Source: Chitinophagaceae bacterium (lineage in GTDB: Bacteria > Bacteroidota > Bacteroidia > Chitinophagales > UBA10324). From it: a stretch of 64,000 bases of DNA. The notes beneath the pieces were generated by a model. The model had not been told where the DNA came from. It searched no databases and was given only the letters and a program-made list of their open reading frames with translations. Each line of letters opens with the position of its first letter. Within the stretch, counting starts at the first letter, position 1. Both the position numbers and the translations under genes were made by a program. The stretch covers positions 418,501 to 482,500 of the forward strand of contig JADKFU010000005.1 of NCBI GenBank assembly GCA_016717285.1, written 5' to 3'. This document shows, one piece after another, positions 25,701-32,984 of this stretch.

Positions 25701-25858
25701 TCAACGGCTTGCAATACGATATGGATGTGGCGCATAAAAGGATCGACAAAATTTATGAAACGCAACTTCCAAAAGTGATTGAAGCTTTGAAGAAGAATGG
25801 AATGAGTGAATTGAAACCACAAACAAAGGAAACATTTGAAATGTCTGAGAGAATGTAA
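22772..25858 (+). CDS. Large secreted Asp-box (BNR/sortilin-like) beta-propeller protein
   Basis: 1028 residues with a signal peptide (about 1-22, ending NNAQ). The body carries many Asp-box motifs of the S-x-D-x-G-x-T-W kind, for example STDCGKTW, SIDAGKTW, SNDGGETW, TNDGGKTW and SIDGGKVW, spread over about residues 65-700. That indicates one or two seven-bladed propellers as in sortilin/VPS10 and BNR glycoside hydrolases. A beta-sandwich-like region and a helical C-terminus (about 870-1028) follow. It is often annotated as a glycosyl hydrolase, but no catalytic residue can be assigned. No T9SS tail is seen. The gene starts just behind an octamer array. Confidence 0.75.
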   Translation: MKKVLLPVIFFLLLIVQKNNAQTPAISSATFGSIEARQIGPAVMGGRISAIDALNNDPKTMYVGSAAGGVWKTTTGGTFFKPIFDKYTQSIGDIRIDQRHPDTVWVGTGESNMRNSVSYGDGLYVTFDAGANWRKMGLDSTEHISKIAIDPSNSNVIYVAAPGPLWSDSKSRGLYKSTDCGKTWQKILYTNEKTGCADVAIDPSNPNVIYASMWQFRRTPWSFASGGTGSALYKSIDAGKTWKKIQNGFTPGDLGRVVIAISPSAPQNVYAIVESKKSGLYLSNDGGETWKEQSTTANVTARPFYFSVLKVDPENPKRIYRPAFTLSISDDGGYSFKEASNAGGWVHSDHHALWINPNNTNQLYLGTDGGVYMSLDKGNNWIFLNSLPVSQYYHVAFDGEDPYNVYGGLQDNGSWKGPSASAGGINNDDWTPLGFGDGFWVQPDRKMTDYVYWEYQGGNIFRRNMKTNEQKDIAPYPMPGEAKLRWNWNSPLYFSPSNKLYAGSQFLYVTSNQGDTWSKISPDLTTNNPDKQKQEQSGGVTVDNSSAENHCTIFTVAESTLDQNQIWVGTDDGNLQLSNDAGKSWTNTVKNITGLPANTWVSSIEPSRFDKMICYATFDGHATGDMNSYVYKTNDGGKTWMRLGPDGLKGSAHKVKEDLVNKNLLFVGTETGLFISIDGGKVWAQMTGNIPNTPVRDIAIHPVKNDLILATHGRGILIVDDITPIRALNDEVLNAEATILPSRPNYVSLSALGGSYPTTAGDFSAPNPNEDAVITYYLKDRVVTGAVKIEIYDATGKLMTTIDGTKRKGINRVTWPMRMKPPRAPVGAQIEGNTTIGPLVDEGTYTVKLIKGDKTFNGKVMLETDPKSVHSVADRSVQKKTLSELYSMIEELAFMNQQLISLNDSISKMKPAVKDKKLLQSLTVLSDSLTAARKSLVATKEGTAITGEERLRERMGSLYGSVMSYEGKPTDSQMDRFNGLQYDMDVAHKRIDKIYETQLPKVIEALKKNGMSELKPQTKETFEMSERM

Positions 25859-25884
25859 GTGCGACTGTTCGAAAGCCGCACTTC
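25856..25884 (+). terminator. Possible terminator after the propeller gene
   Basis: AAGTGCG and CGCACTT (from 25856 to about 25883) form a 7-bp stem overlapping the stop codon, with A/T-rich sequence after it but no real T run. Weak. Confidence 0.3.
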
Positions 25885-25974
25885 ATTAAAATATGTCCAG
25901 CACTATTGGGAGGGTTTAGAAGTGCTTCCGATTCCGCTCATAGTTTATTTCTAATTTGTCAGAAAATAAGGTCC

Positions 25975-26967
25975 ATGAATTCAAGAAGAAAATTTATCCG
26001 TAACGTATCACTGGCCTCCGCTTCCGGCGCATTGATTTCTTCTTTGGCTAAGGCAGGTGAGCAAGAGAAAAGCGCACCGGTTGTAAACGGCAATATTGTT
26101 GTCTCTACCTGGAAACACGGACTTCCTGCCAATGAAAGAGCGATTCAAATTTTGAAAGGGAAAGGTCGTCCGGTGGATGCTGCGCAGGAAGGTGTGATGG
26201 TGGTGGAATCTGATCCGCAAAATACTTCCGTCGGACTTTCAGGATTTCCTGATCGGGATGGTCATGTTACACTCGATGCATGCCTGATGGATGAATTCGG
26301 CAATGCGGGATCTGTTTGTTTTCTTGAAGGTATTGACCACCCAATTTCAGTGGCAAGACTCGTGATGGACAGAACGCCGCATGTGATGTTATCAGGTGAC
26401 GGAGCATTGCAGTTTGCGCTTCAAAATGGATTTCGTCAAAGAAAAGGATTGTCGCAGGAGGCAAAAAGGGCGTATGATGAATGGTTAAAAACAGCTGATT
26501 ATAAACCGGTCATCAACGTTGAAAACCATGATACGATTGGATTGATTCTGCGGGATGAGAAAGGTAATTTCTCCGGTGCCTGCACCACGAGTGGTTTGGC
26601 TTTTAAGATGCATGGACGGGTAGGAGATTCTCCTATTATTGGTGCGGGATTATTTGTTGATCCGGAAGTGGGCGCAGCTACAGCATCAGGTTTGGGAGAA
26701 GCTGTGCTAAAAATCTGTGGCAGTCATTTGATCGTGGAACTGATGCGCATGGGCCAGTCACCACAAAGAGCTTGTGAAGAAGCGGTGAAACGTATTTCCG
26801 TAAAGCAGAAAAATTATAAAGACATTCAGGTCGCATTTCTCGCCATCAACAAAGCAGGGGAAGTGGGTGCCTTCTCTATTCAACCGGGTTTTCAATACGC
26901 GTTGGCCACTGAAGGGAAAAATGAATTGATAGATGCATTTTCCTTAATTCCTTCCGGCAAAAAGTAG
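25975..26967 (+). CDS. Tat-exported N4-(beta-N-acetylglucosaminyl)-L-asparaginase / isoaspartyl peptidase family
   Basis: 330 residues from the ATG at 25975, chosen because it gives a twin-arginine signal (SRRKFIRN followed by a hydrophobic stretch to about 27). An upstream in-frame ATG at 25906 would spoil that. Ntn-hydrolase of the type 2 asparaginase fold: the precursor is cut before the nucleophile T187 in NHDTIGL, with the GACTTSGLAFKMHGRVGDSPI block (201-221) and a Gly-rich ASGLGEAV later. These enzymes remove Asn from glycoprotein stubs or cleave isoaspartyl bonds. The layout is closest to bacterial glycosylasparaginase. Possibly co-transcribed with the propeller gene 116 bases upstream. 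Confidence 0.85.
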   Translation: MNSRRKFIRNVSLASASGALISSLAKAGEQEKSAPVVNGNIVVSTWKHGLPANERAIQILKGKGRPVDAAQEGVMVVESDPQNTSVGLSGFPDRDGHVTLDACLMDEFGNAGSVCFLEGIDHPISVARLVMDRTPHVMLSGDGALQFALQNGFRQRKGLSQEAKRAYDEWLKTADYKPVINVENHDTIGLILRDEKGNFSGACTTSGLAFKMHGRVGDSPIIGAGLFVDPEVGAATASGLGEAVLKICGSHLIVELMRMGQSPQRACEEAVKRISVKQKNYKDIQVAFLAINKAGEVGAFSIQPGFQYALATEGKNELIDAFSLIPSGKK

Positions 26968-27023
26968 TCGTGCAAACTGTAAATAATAATGTTCAGCTAT
27001 GTGAAACCCAAATTTATTAAAGA

Positions 27024-27569
27024 ATGACACTCAAGTTTGCTCTGGATGAAAACGATTATTTGCAACATCAACTTTACCTTGCGTCTATAAGCAACAACAT
27101 AAAAAGCCAAAGAAAAAGAAGTTTGATAACTGTGGTGCTGGCATTTCTGGTGTTGGCTTTTCTTTTCTTTCAAACTGAAAAAAAATGGTGGATGTATTAT
27201 TTTGTTGCACTCAGTATCCTGAGCGTCATTTTTTATCCCTTTTATTTGCAAAGATATTATAAGCGGCATTACCGAAAGCATATTTCAGACACGTATAAGA
27301 ACAGATTCAATGAGCCCTGCACAATAATTTTCAATGAAGCAAGCATAGAGGATATAGACAAGTCCGGAGAAACAAAAATGGACATGTCGGCTATCGAAGA
27401 AATTGTGGAGACCGGTAGTTATGTTTATTTAAGAATCAAGACAGGTGGAAGTCTGATTATTCCCAAATCAAAAATTGAAGATCCGGACAACCTGCTAACC
27501 TATTTAAGAGCACTTTCCGGAACATTGAAAATCAAATATTCCCAGGAGTTAAATTGGAAGTGGAAATAA
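27024..27569 (+). CDS. YcxB-like membrane protein
   Basis: 181 residues. Two adjacent hydrophobic segments (about 33-50 and 57-73), separated by the short TEKKWW turn, are followed by a basic stretch and a C-terminal cytoplasmic beta-rich domain (about 95-180) with TGSYVYLRIKTGGSLIIPKS. This is the usual layout of YcxB-like proteins, whose function is unknown. Single gene, ending before a repeat module shared with the convergent gene. Confidence 0.7.
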   Translation: MTLKFALDENDYLQHQLYLASISNNIKSQRKRSLITVVLAFLVLAFLFFQTEKKWWMYYFVALSILSVIFYPFYLQRYYKRHYRKHISDTYKNRFNEPCTIIFNEASIEDIDKSGETKMDMSAIEEIVETGSYVYLRIKTGGSLIIPKSKIEDPDNLLTYLRALSGTLKIKYSQELNWKWK

Positions 27570-27609
27570 AAGGCATCAAATACAATGCTTATTGTAAAAG
27601 ATTGATGAA

Positions 27610-27672
27610 GATTTTCTATACAATCTCTGGCTTCGCCACAACAATTTAACAGTTTAACAATTTAACAATATC
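27610..27672. repeat. Hairpin plus octamer module between convergent genes
   Basis: CTCTGGCTTCGCCACAACAATTTAACAGTTTAACAATTTAACAAT, a diverged copy of the module seen near 640, 7792, 22670 and 52605, placed between the YcxB-like gene and the minus-strand PLP enzyme gene. Confidence 0.65.
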
Positions 27673-27673
27673 C

Positions 27674-28834
27674 TCAAATTTCTCCCAACGCCCCCGCAAT
27701 ATCCTCCATCAAATACCCCGCATCTTCCAACCCAATATAAAACCTCACCATTCTGTGAGTAACATTATCCGGATTAAAATCTTCCGGTTTAATTACCGCA
27801 CAAGAAGGAAAGATCAATGATTCATGTCCGCCCCAGGAAACAGCCATCAGAAAATGTTTGAGTGTGTTGCAGAATTTTTCAATCGCCTGAATGGAATTTG
27901 CTTTTAACACTACCGTAAATAATCCCGGAGCTTGCTGCATTTGTTTTTTTGCAAGATCATATTGTGGAAAGGAAGGCGAAAATGGATAGTGGATTTTTTC
28001 TATTGGAGGTAAATTTTCCATCCATGCAGCAATCTTCAATGTACTCTGTGCAATTCTTTCTAATCTTATTTCCAATGTTCGTAAACTGCGAATCAACAGC
28101 CAGGCATTAAACGGTGAAATGACGGAACCCACAGTCAACAAATCTGAACGGAATATTTTTTCAATCATTTCTTTTTTGCCTGCAATCACACCTGCAATCA
28201 CATCGCTGTGACCACCTAAGTATTTAGTGGCGGTTTGTATGGAAATGTCGATTCCAAAATCAATTGGACGCTGATACAATGGTGAACAATAACTGTTATC
28301 GATAATGGTCAACAGTTGTTTTGATTTTGCGAGCTGTGCAACTGCTTCCAGATCCTGCAATTCAAAAGTGAAGGAGTTGGGTGATTCGAGGAAAATGATT
28401 TTTGTATTCGGTTGAATGGCCTGCTCGAAATTTTCAATCCGTGTTCCATCTACAAATGTGGTGGTAACACCTAATCGTGGTAATAAATTTTTAAAAAGTT
28501 TATCTGTCCATGAATAAGGTTTTGCAACAGATACAATGTGATCACCTTGCTTAACATTGGCAAACACTGCAAGAAAAACTGCCGCAACACCACTGGAAAG
28601 CACCAGTGCATCTTCTGCATGATCGAGTGCTGCCAGTTTTTTCCTGAGTATAGTTACGGTAGGATTATTTCCCCGTGAATAAAGATTCACTCCAAATTCA
28701 TCCATCATTGCTTCCCGCAATAGTGCAACATTTTTAAAAGCAAAATTGCTGGTTTGAATAATGGGCGGCGCAACAGCACCGAAATATGATTCGCGATCTT
28801 CTCCTAATTCGTTAATGATGTATGACAGATCCAT
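27674..28834 (-). CDS. Cystathionine gamma-synthase/beta-lyase family PLP enzyme
   Basis: 386 residues, full length for the Cys/Met metabolism PLP family (fold type I). The PLP lysine is K204 in QTATKYLGGHSD. The phosphate-binding and ring-stacking blocks are visible as LSSGVAAVFLA and VAKPYSWT. The substrate-side block NLYSRGNNPTV matches the Y-x-R-x-x-N-P-T consensus. Whether it makes or breaks cystathionine, or acts on O-acetylhomoserine or methionine, cannot be settled. An unusual point is the Y in PYSWT, where many family members have PYGGT. Single gene; the repeat-filled gap upstream holds its promoter. Confidence 0.82.
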   Translation of the reverse strand: MDLSYIINELGEDRESYFGAVAPPIIQTSNFAFKNVALLREAMMDEFGVNLYSRGNNPTVTILRKKLAALDHAEDALVLSSGVAAVFLAVFANVKQGDHIVSVAKPYSWTDKLFKNLLPRLGVTTTFVDGTRIENFEQAIQPNTKIIFLESPNSFTFELQDLEAVAQLAKSKQLLTIIDNSYCSPLYQRPIDFGIDISIQTATKYLGGHSDVIAGVIAGKKEMIEKIFRSDLLTVGSVISPFNAWLLIRSLRTLEIRLERIAQSTLKIAAWMENLPPIEKIHYPFSPSFPQYDLAKKQMQQAPGLFTVVLKANSIQAIEKFCNTLKHFLMAVSWGGHESLIFPSCAVIKPEDFNPDNVTHRMVRFYIGLEDAGYLMEDIAGALGEI

Positions 28835-29159
28835 GATATTGATTTGTTTGTTCGAAAGTTAGGTTTAAAAGTTTATCCCGGTATTTATTGATAAAATAAC
28901 TACTGCGGATAAAAAAATTTGATGTATTCAAAATAATGCTATCCTGAAGCTTACTCCAACCTGCCTGGAGGGATTCAACAAAATTTATTCTTTATGCCAT
29001 CATAATTTCTCTCAACAGGATGTGCATTTTTGTAAAGCCCCGTAGGAGCGTAATTATGTAGCAGCATATTCAATAAGCATTTATTCAGCCCGGGGGCGAC
29101 ATTATTTTCAAATATTTTCAAGACAGGATTTTTAGGTTGGTTGCAAAAAATTAGTCGGG
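28835..29159. repeat. Intergenic region with degenerate CCCGTAGGGG-type units
   Basis: No credible gene. Three short units of a common Bacteroidota non-coding repeat can be seen, spaced 50-75 bases apart: CCTGGAGGGATTC (28964-28976), CCCCGTAGGAGCG followed by TAATTATGTAGC (29038-29062), and CCCGGGGGCGAC (29089-29100). A related unit lies at 55751-55780. Confidence 0.5.
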
Positions 29160-30491
29160 TCATACAAACCGCTTCAACAACAAATACAAAGGATAACCAC
29201 ACAGTAGCACCACAAAACCAATCAATGAATTTCCGGGATCGCTGTATACAATGTTTGCAGTAACTGTCAGTTGCATCACAATAAAGATGATAGGTAAAAC
29301 AGGAAACCACCTGATGCGGAAACCTTTGGATTCATCACCTGTTTTCATTCTTCTTAAAATAAAAATACAGAACGCTGCGCAGGCCAGCGAAATCGTGTCA
29401 TTAAACATCACATAATTGAGTAAATCATTGTAAGTCTGCAAAAGCAGGAACATCACAACGATGAGCGAAGTGTAGAAGATCAATGTAAATTCCTGCACTT
29501 GTTTCCGCGCATGCACGTTCATAAAAATTTTAGGAAGAATTTTTTCTTCTGCCATGGCGTACATCACGCGTGGATTGTGTAATAATTCAGAATTGATGAA
29601 TCCTAACACGGAAATAAAAATTACTACAGAGGCAAAAGCGGCACCTGCATTTCCAAACAATACTTTCCCAAGGTCAGCGGCAATTAACGGTGAATGCTGT
29701 ACCGTTTCAAAGCCCAATACTTTCACATAAGCAATGTTGATAGAAAAATAAAGCAGGAAAACCATTCCAATTGCAAGCAGGATGGCTTTTGGAATAATGC
29801 GCTGCGGCGATTTTACATCTGCGCCCAGATTTACAATATTCTGATAGCCACCATAGGTAAAGAAAATCGCAATCAGACTCATGCCCAGCGCAGAGATGAA
29901 GGGGGAAGCAGGATGACTGCTGCTTTCTTTTACGTCCTCTAAAACAGCATGAACAGCATCGTTTTGCGGAATAAAAAAAATTGCAGAAATGAAAACCAGC
30001 ATCAACCCTATTTTCAACATGCTAAGCACATTTTGTGTGCGTGCGCCCATGCGGATGCCAAGAAAATTCAGGACAAACAAAACTCCAATGATGAAAAAAA
30101 ACATCAGCTTTTCACCATTCGCGTTTTGAAGTGATAAAGGCAAAAGAACAGGTGTGATATATTGAGCGCCGGTGAATGCAACTACGGCGGTTGAACCCGC
30201 ATTCAATAGAATATACGTCCAGATGAGCATGAAGGCAATCGCAGGATGATAACATAATGAAAACAATTTGTAGTAACCGCCTGCTACCGGAAAACGTGAA
30301 CCGATTTCAGCAAAAGTAAGTGCACCACAAATGCTGACAACCGCACCTAAAATCCAGGCAATAAAAAAGACAGTTGCGCTTCCTGCATGCTGAGCAATAA
30401 TAGACGGATTTCTAAAAATACCAATGCCGATCACCATCGAAACGATGATCATCGTCAAATCAAAAAGTCCGAGTTTGGGTTTGATGGACAA
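29160..30491 (-). CDS. APC superfamily amino acid permease
   Basis: 443 residues, about twelve hydrophobic segments, with the family start LGLFDLTMIIVSMVIGIGIF (unwound first helix with G-x-G-I-F) and the FAEIGSRFPVAGGYY block at about 61-75. Imports amino acids or related amines by proton or sodium coupling, or by exchange; the substrate is not evident. The start used is a TTG at 30491, because an in-frame stop lies just upstream and the next Met (residue 14) is inside the first helix. Divergent from the glycosyltransferase gene, with a 199-base shared upstream region. Confidence 0.85.
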   Translation of the reverse strand: MSIKPKLGLFDLTMIIVSMVIGIGIFRNPSIIAQHAGSATVFFIAWILGAVVSICGALTFAEIGSRFPVAGGYYKLFSLCYHPAIAFMLIWTYILLNAGSTAVVAFTGAQYITPVLLPLSLQNANGEKLMFFFIIGVLFVLNFLGIRMGARTQNVLSMLKIGLMLVFISAIFFIPQNDAVHAVLEDVKESSSHPASPFISALGMSLIAIFFTYGGYQNIVNLGADVKSPQRIIPKAILLAIGMVFLLYFSINIAYVKVLGFETVQHSPLIAADLGKVLFGNAGAAFASVVIFISVLGFINSELLHNPRVMYAMAEEKILPKIFMNVHARKQVQEFTLIFYTSLIVVMFLLLQTYNDLLNYVMFNDTISLACAAFCIFILRRMKTGDESKGFRIRWFPVLPIIFIVMQLTVTANIVYSDPGNSLIGFVVLLCGYPLYLLLKRFV

Positions 30492-30690
30492 CTTCTATTG
30501 TGCTTTCTTTCGAAAGATACAAGAGTTGGTGGCTATTTCTATTTCAAAAAAAACAGGCATTTTTTATAAGTCCATCTCAAAAAGAGATAAACGTTAACAG
30601 AATTCCGCACCGGTTATTTTCGCTATACTTGTGGAGCATTTTATTTATATCCTTAATTGCAAATGCAGGTTAATTAATTTCTAACTCCCG

Positions 30691-32616
30691 ATGCTTCGTA
30701 CAGCTTTTCTTAATTCAATGAGAGCAATAGTAGAAAGGGAAAAGCAATTGCCACTATTCATTTTAGCTTTATATTATGTGATCATGGTTTCCATGGCTTT
30801 TATTAGAAAAGGCACAGGAGATGACGGTGACAGCATTTACCATTATTTGTTTTCCAGGTATGCATTTATTCATCCTCAAAATTTCGTGGATCATTGGGCC
30901 AAACCTGTCTATGTTTTTTTTTCTGCACCCTTTGCACAATTTGGATTTGCCGGCATAAAAATTTTCAATGTCACAGTAACTACGTTGGCTATATTTTTCA
31001 CGTATAGAATCACGCAACTGCTGCAGGTAAAAAACGGTTGGTTTGCAGTGCTTGCATTGTGTTGTGCACCCATGTACATACGGCTTTCCCTTTCCGGTCT
31101 TACGGAACCTTTGTTTGCGCTTTCACTTGTGATTGTAATTTTTCTTGCGCTTCGGCAAAAGTTGGTGTATGCAATGCTGCTTGCTTCTTTTCTTCCATTC
31201 ATGCGCTCCGAAGGATTGGTGATTCTTATAGTGTGTATAGTTTTTCTTTTATTCAAAAGAAGATATAAAATCATCCCACTGCTTGCAACCGGCCATGTTG
31301 TTTATAGCCTGATAGGTTGGTTTTATTACCGTGATTTTTTATGGGTGTTTAATAAAATGACGTATGCCGTTTGGAACAGTTCTTATGGCTCAGGATCTGC
31401 GCTCACATTCATTTATGGCATGAAGGATTTTATCGGATGGCCGCTCGTCGTCTTATTTTGCATTGGTACATTGACCGGTTTGGTATGGACTTTCAAAGAT
31501 CTTTTCGGTAGACAGAAAAATTTAATTGCAGAAGAGCTTTTGCTGGTGTATGGAAGTTTTTTCAGTATTTGGATCAGTCACATGATTTTTTGGTCATGGG
31601 GACTGTTCAATTCATTGGGACTCATAAGGGTATTAATTGCTGTAGTTCCATGTGCCGGCATTATTTGTCTGCATGGATTCAATTGCATTGTTGAATGGAA
31701 AATAGTGTCCGCAAACGGTATTTTAAAAAAATGTGTCATAATGGTTATGGTGGTTGCCGTTTTCATTAATCCATTCCTGCAACTGCAATCACAGTGCGCA
31801 TTTGATTTAAGTGGAAATCAGCAAACAATCCTGAGAGCTGCTGAAAAATATAAGGACCAACTGAATGATTACACCATTTATTCATCATCCGGTTATGCTG
31901 CTGTTGCATTCGGCTATGATATTTTCGATAGCACACGATATAGAAAATTGCAGGAGATTCACCAGGAAAAACAGATGGCCGTGAAAAGTGCAGTTATCTG
32001 GGATGATTTTTACGCACCTAACGAAACAAAAACAGCACTCGCTAATTTGATGGTGGATGAGCGTTTTGAATGGCTTGATACTTTTCAATCGAAGGATTGT
32101 TTGGGTTATCTCAGCCAGTCTGCGGTCTTTTTGTATAAGGGTGAATTAAAAAGCAACTGGAAAGTAGCTGACACGCTTTTCACAAATGAATTTGAAAACG
32201 AAAAATCAGATGGCAGAGATTCGGTTATTGTATTTTCCGGCAAGTATTCCTGTCGTGTAAATGAGTCGAACGGATATGCACCGGGATTCACAACCGAAGT
32301 TCGCCGGCTTGGTTTCTTATTGCCGGGAACAATACAAGTAGGTGCGATGTTTTATGCCAGTCAGATTCCTTTTGATCAGCAAAAGCATGCTGTTTTTGTT
32401 ATTTCACTGGAGCATAATAGCGAGGTTTATTTTTGGAAGGGATTGGATATTGACAATGAAATTCGTGATCTTAGAATCTGGAAGAAAGTCGTCTTCAACA
32501 TTCAGATTCCTGTTCCTAAAGATTCTGTTGATGTGCTGAAAGTATATGTCTGGAATCCGCATGCTGCTGTCATATATCTGGATGACCTGTCTGTTTTGAG
32601 AATAGAGCCAAAGTGA
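30691..32616 (+). CDS. GT-C-like multi-pass membrane glycosyltransferase (probable)
   Basis: 641 residues. Residues 1-375 hold about nine to ten hydrophobic segments. An early acidic loop after the first one, G-D-D-G-D-S-I-Y (about 43-50), resembles the catalytic-site loop of GT39/GT83-like mannosyl- and aminoarabinosyltransferases. Residues 376-641 are soluble and beta-rich, with aromatic residues, and look like an outer carbohydrate-binding or acceptor domain. Such proteins use polyprenyl-phosphate sugars on the periplasmic face. No sugar gene cluster surrounds it, so the target is unknown. The assignment rests on topology and the acidic loop only. Confidence 0.55.
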   Translation: MLRTAFLNSMRAIVEREKQLPLFILALYYVIMVSMAFIRKGTGDDGDSIYHYLFSRYAFIHPQNFVDHWAKPVYVFFSAPFAQFGFAGIKIFNVTVTTLAIFFTYRITQLLQVKNGWFAVLALCCAPMYIRLSLSGLTEPLFALSLVIVIFLALRQKLVYAMLLASFLPFMRSEGLVILIVCIVFLLFKRRYKIIPLLATGHVVYSLIGWFYYRDFLWVFNKMTYAVWNSSYGSGSALTFIYGMKDFIGWPLVVLFCIGTLTGLVWTFKDLFGRQKNLIAEELLLVYGSFFSIWISHMIFWSWGLFNSLGLIRVLIAVVPCAGIICLHGFNCIVEWKIVSANGILKKCVIMVMVVAVFINPFLQLQSQCAFDLSGNQQTILRAAEKYKDQLNDYTIYSSSGYAAVAFGYDIFDSTRYRKLQEIHQEKQMAVKSAVIWDDFYAPNETKTALANLMVDERFEWLDTFQSKDCLGYLSQSAVFLYKGELKSNWKVADTLFTNEFENEKSDGRDSVIVFSGKYSCRVNESNGYAPGFTTEVRRLGFLLPGTIQVGAMFYASQIPFDQQKHAVFVISLEHNSEVYFWKGLDIDNEIRDLRIWKKVVFNIQIPVPKDSVDVLKVYVWNPHAAVIYLDDLSVLRIEPK

Positions 32617-32984
32617 AAGCAGCAATTTTTGATTGCTGAGTTGCGGCAGTTAGGCGCCGATGATATATTTCCTTTGTTTAAAAAGGCATTTTACCCAAAA
32701 CTGATTGATCAAAGCGACCTTTAAGTCAAAACTTCCTTAAAGCCTTTAAATACCTCTTTTTTCTTCAAATCCGTTGCACTTTTTCAGAAAAAGAATCCTA
32801 TCTTTGCCGTTCTTTAAAATCGGAGGCGTTTACCATTGGTTATCAATCACTTCCCCATTCATCATTTTTCGCTATTGCAATACAATTATAGACACCTGCT
32901 TATTTAAGGTGTTAGAAGCATTTTGCTGCTTCGTCTCCTTGATTCGACTACCAGTAACTGTTAACGAATAACACAAATCATCAT
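32617..32984 (+). promoter_or_regulatory. rpoC upstream region with its own promoter and leader
   Basis: A 7-bp hairpin CAGCAAT...ATTGCTG (32620-32638) may end the previous transcript, although it lacks a T run. The -7 element TATCTTTG (32799-32806) matches TAnnTTTG exactly, and a GTTG at 32773-32776 is a possible -33 with a somewhat long spacer. The predicted leader of about 170 bases holds a small hairpin, ACACCT...AGGTGT (32892-32912). This supports rpoC being transcribed on its own here rather than from an rpoB-rpoC operon. Confidence 0.5.

Noticed and set aside
28975..29310. 111-codon minus-strand frame after the permease gene
   Set aside because: Half overlaps the permease in another frame, and the rest is the degenerate CCCGTAGGGG repeat region; composition is Cys- and Asn-rich and not protein-like.
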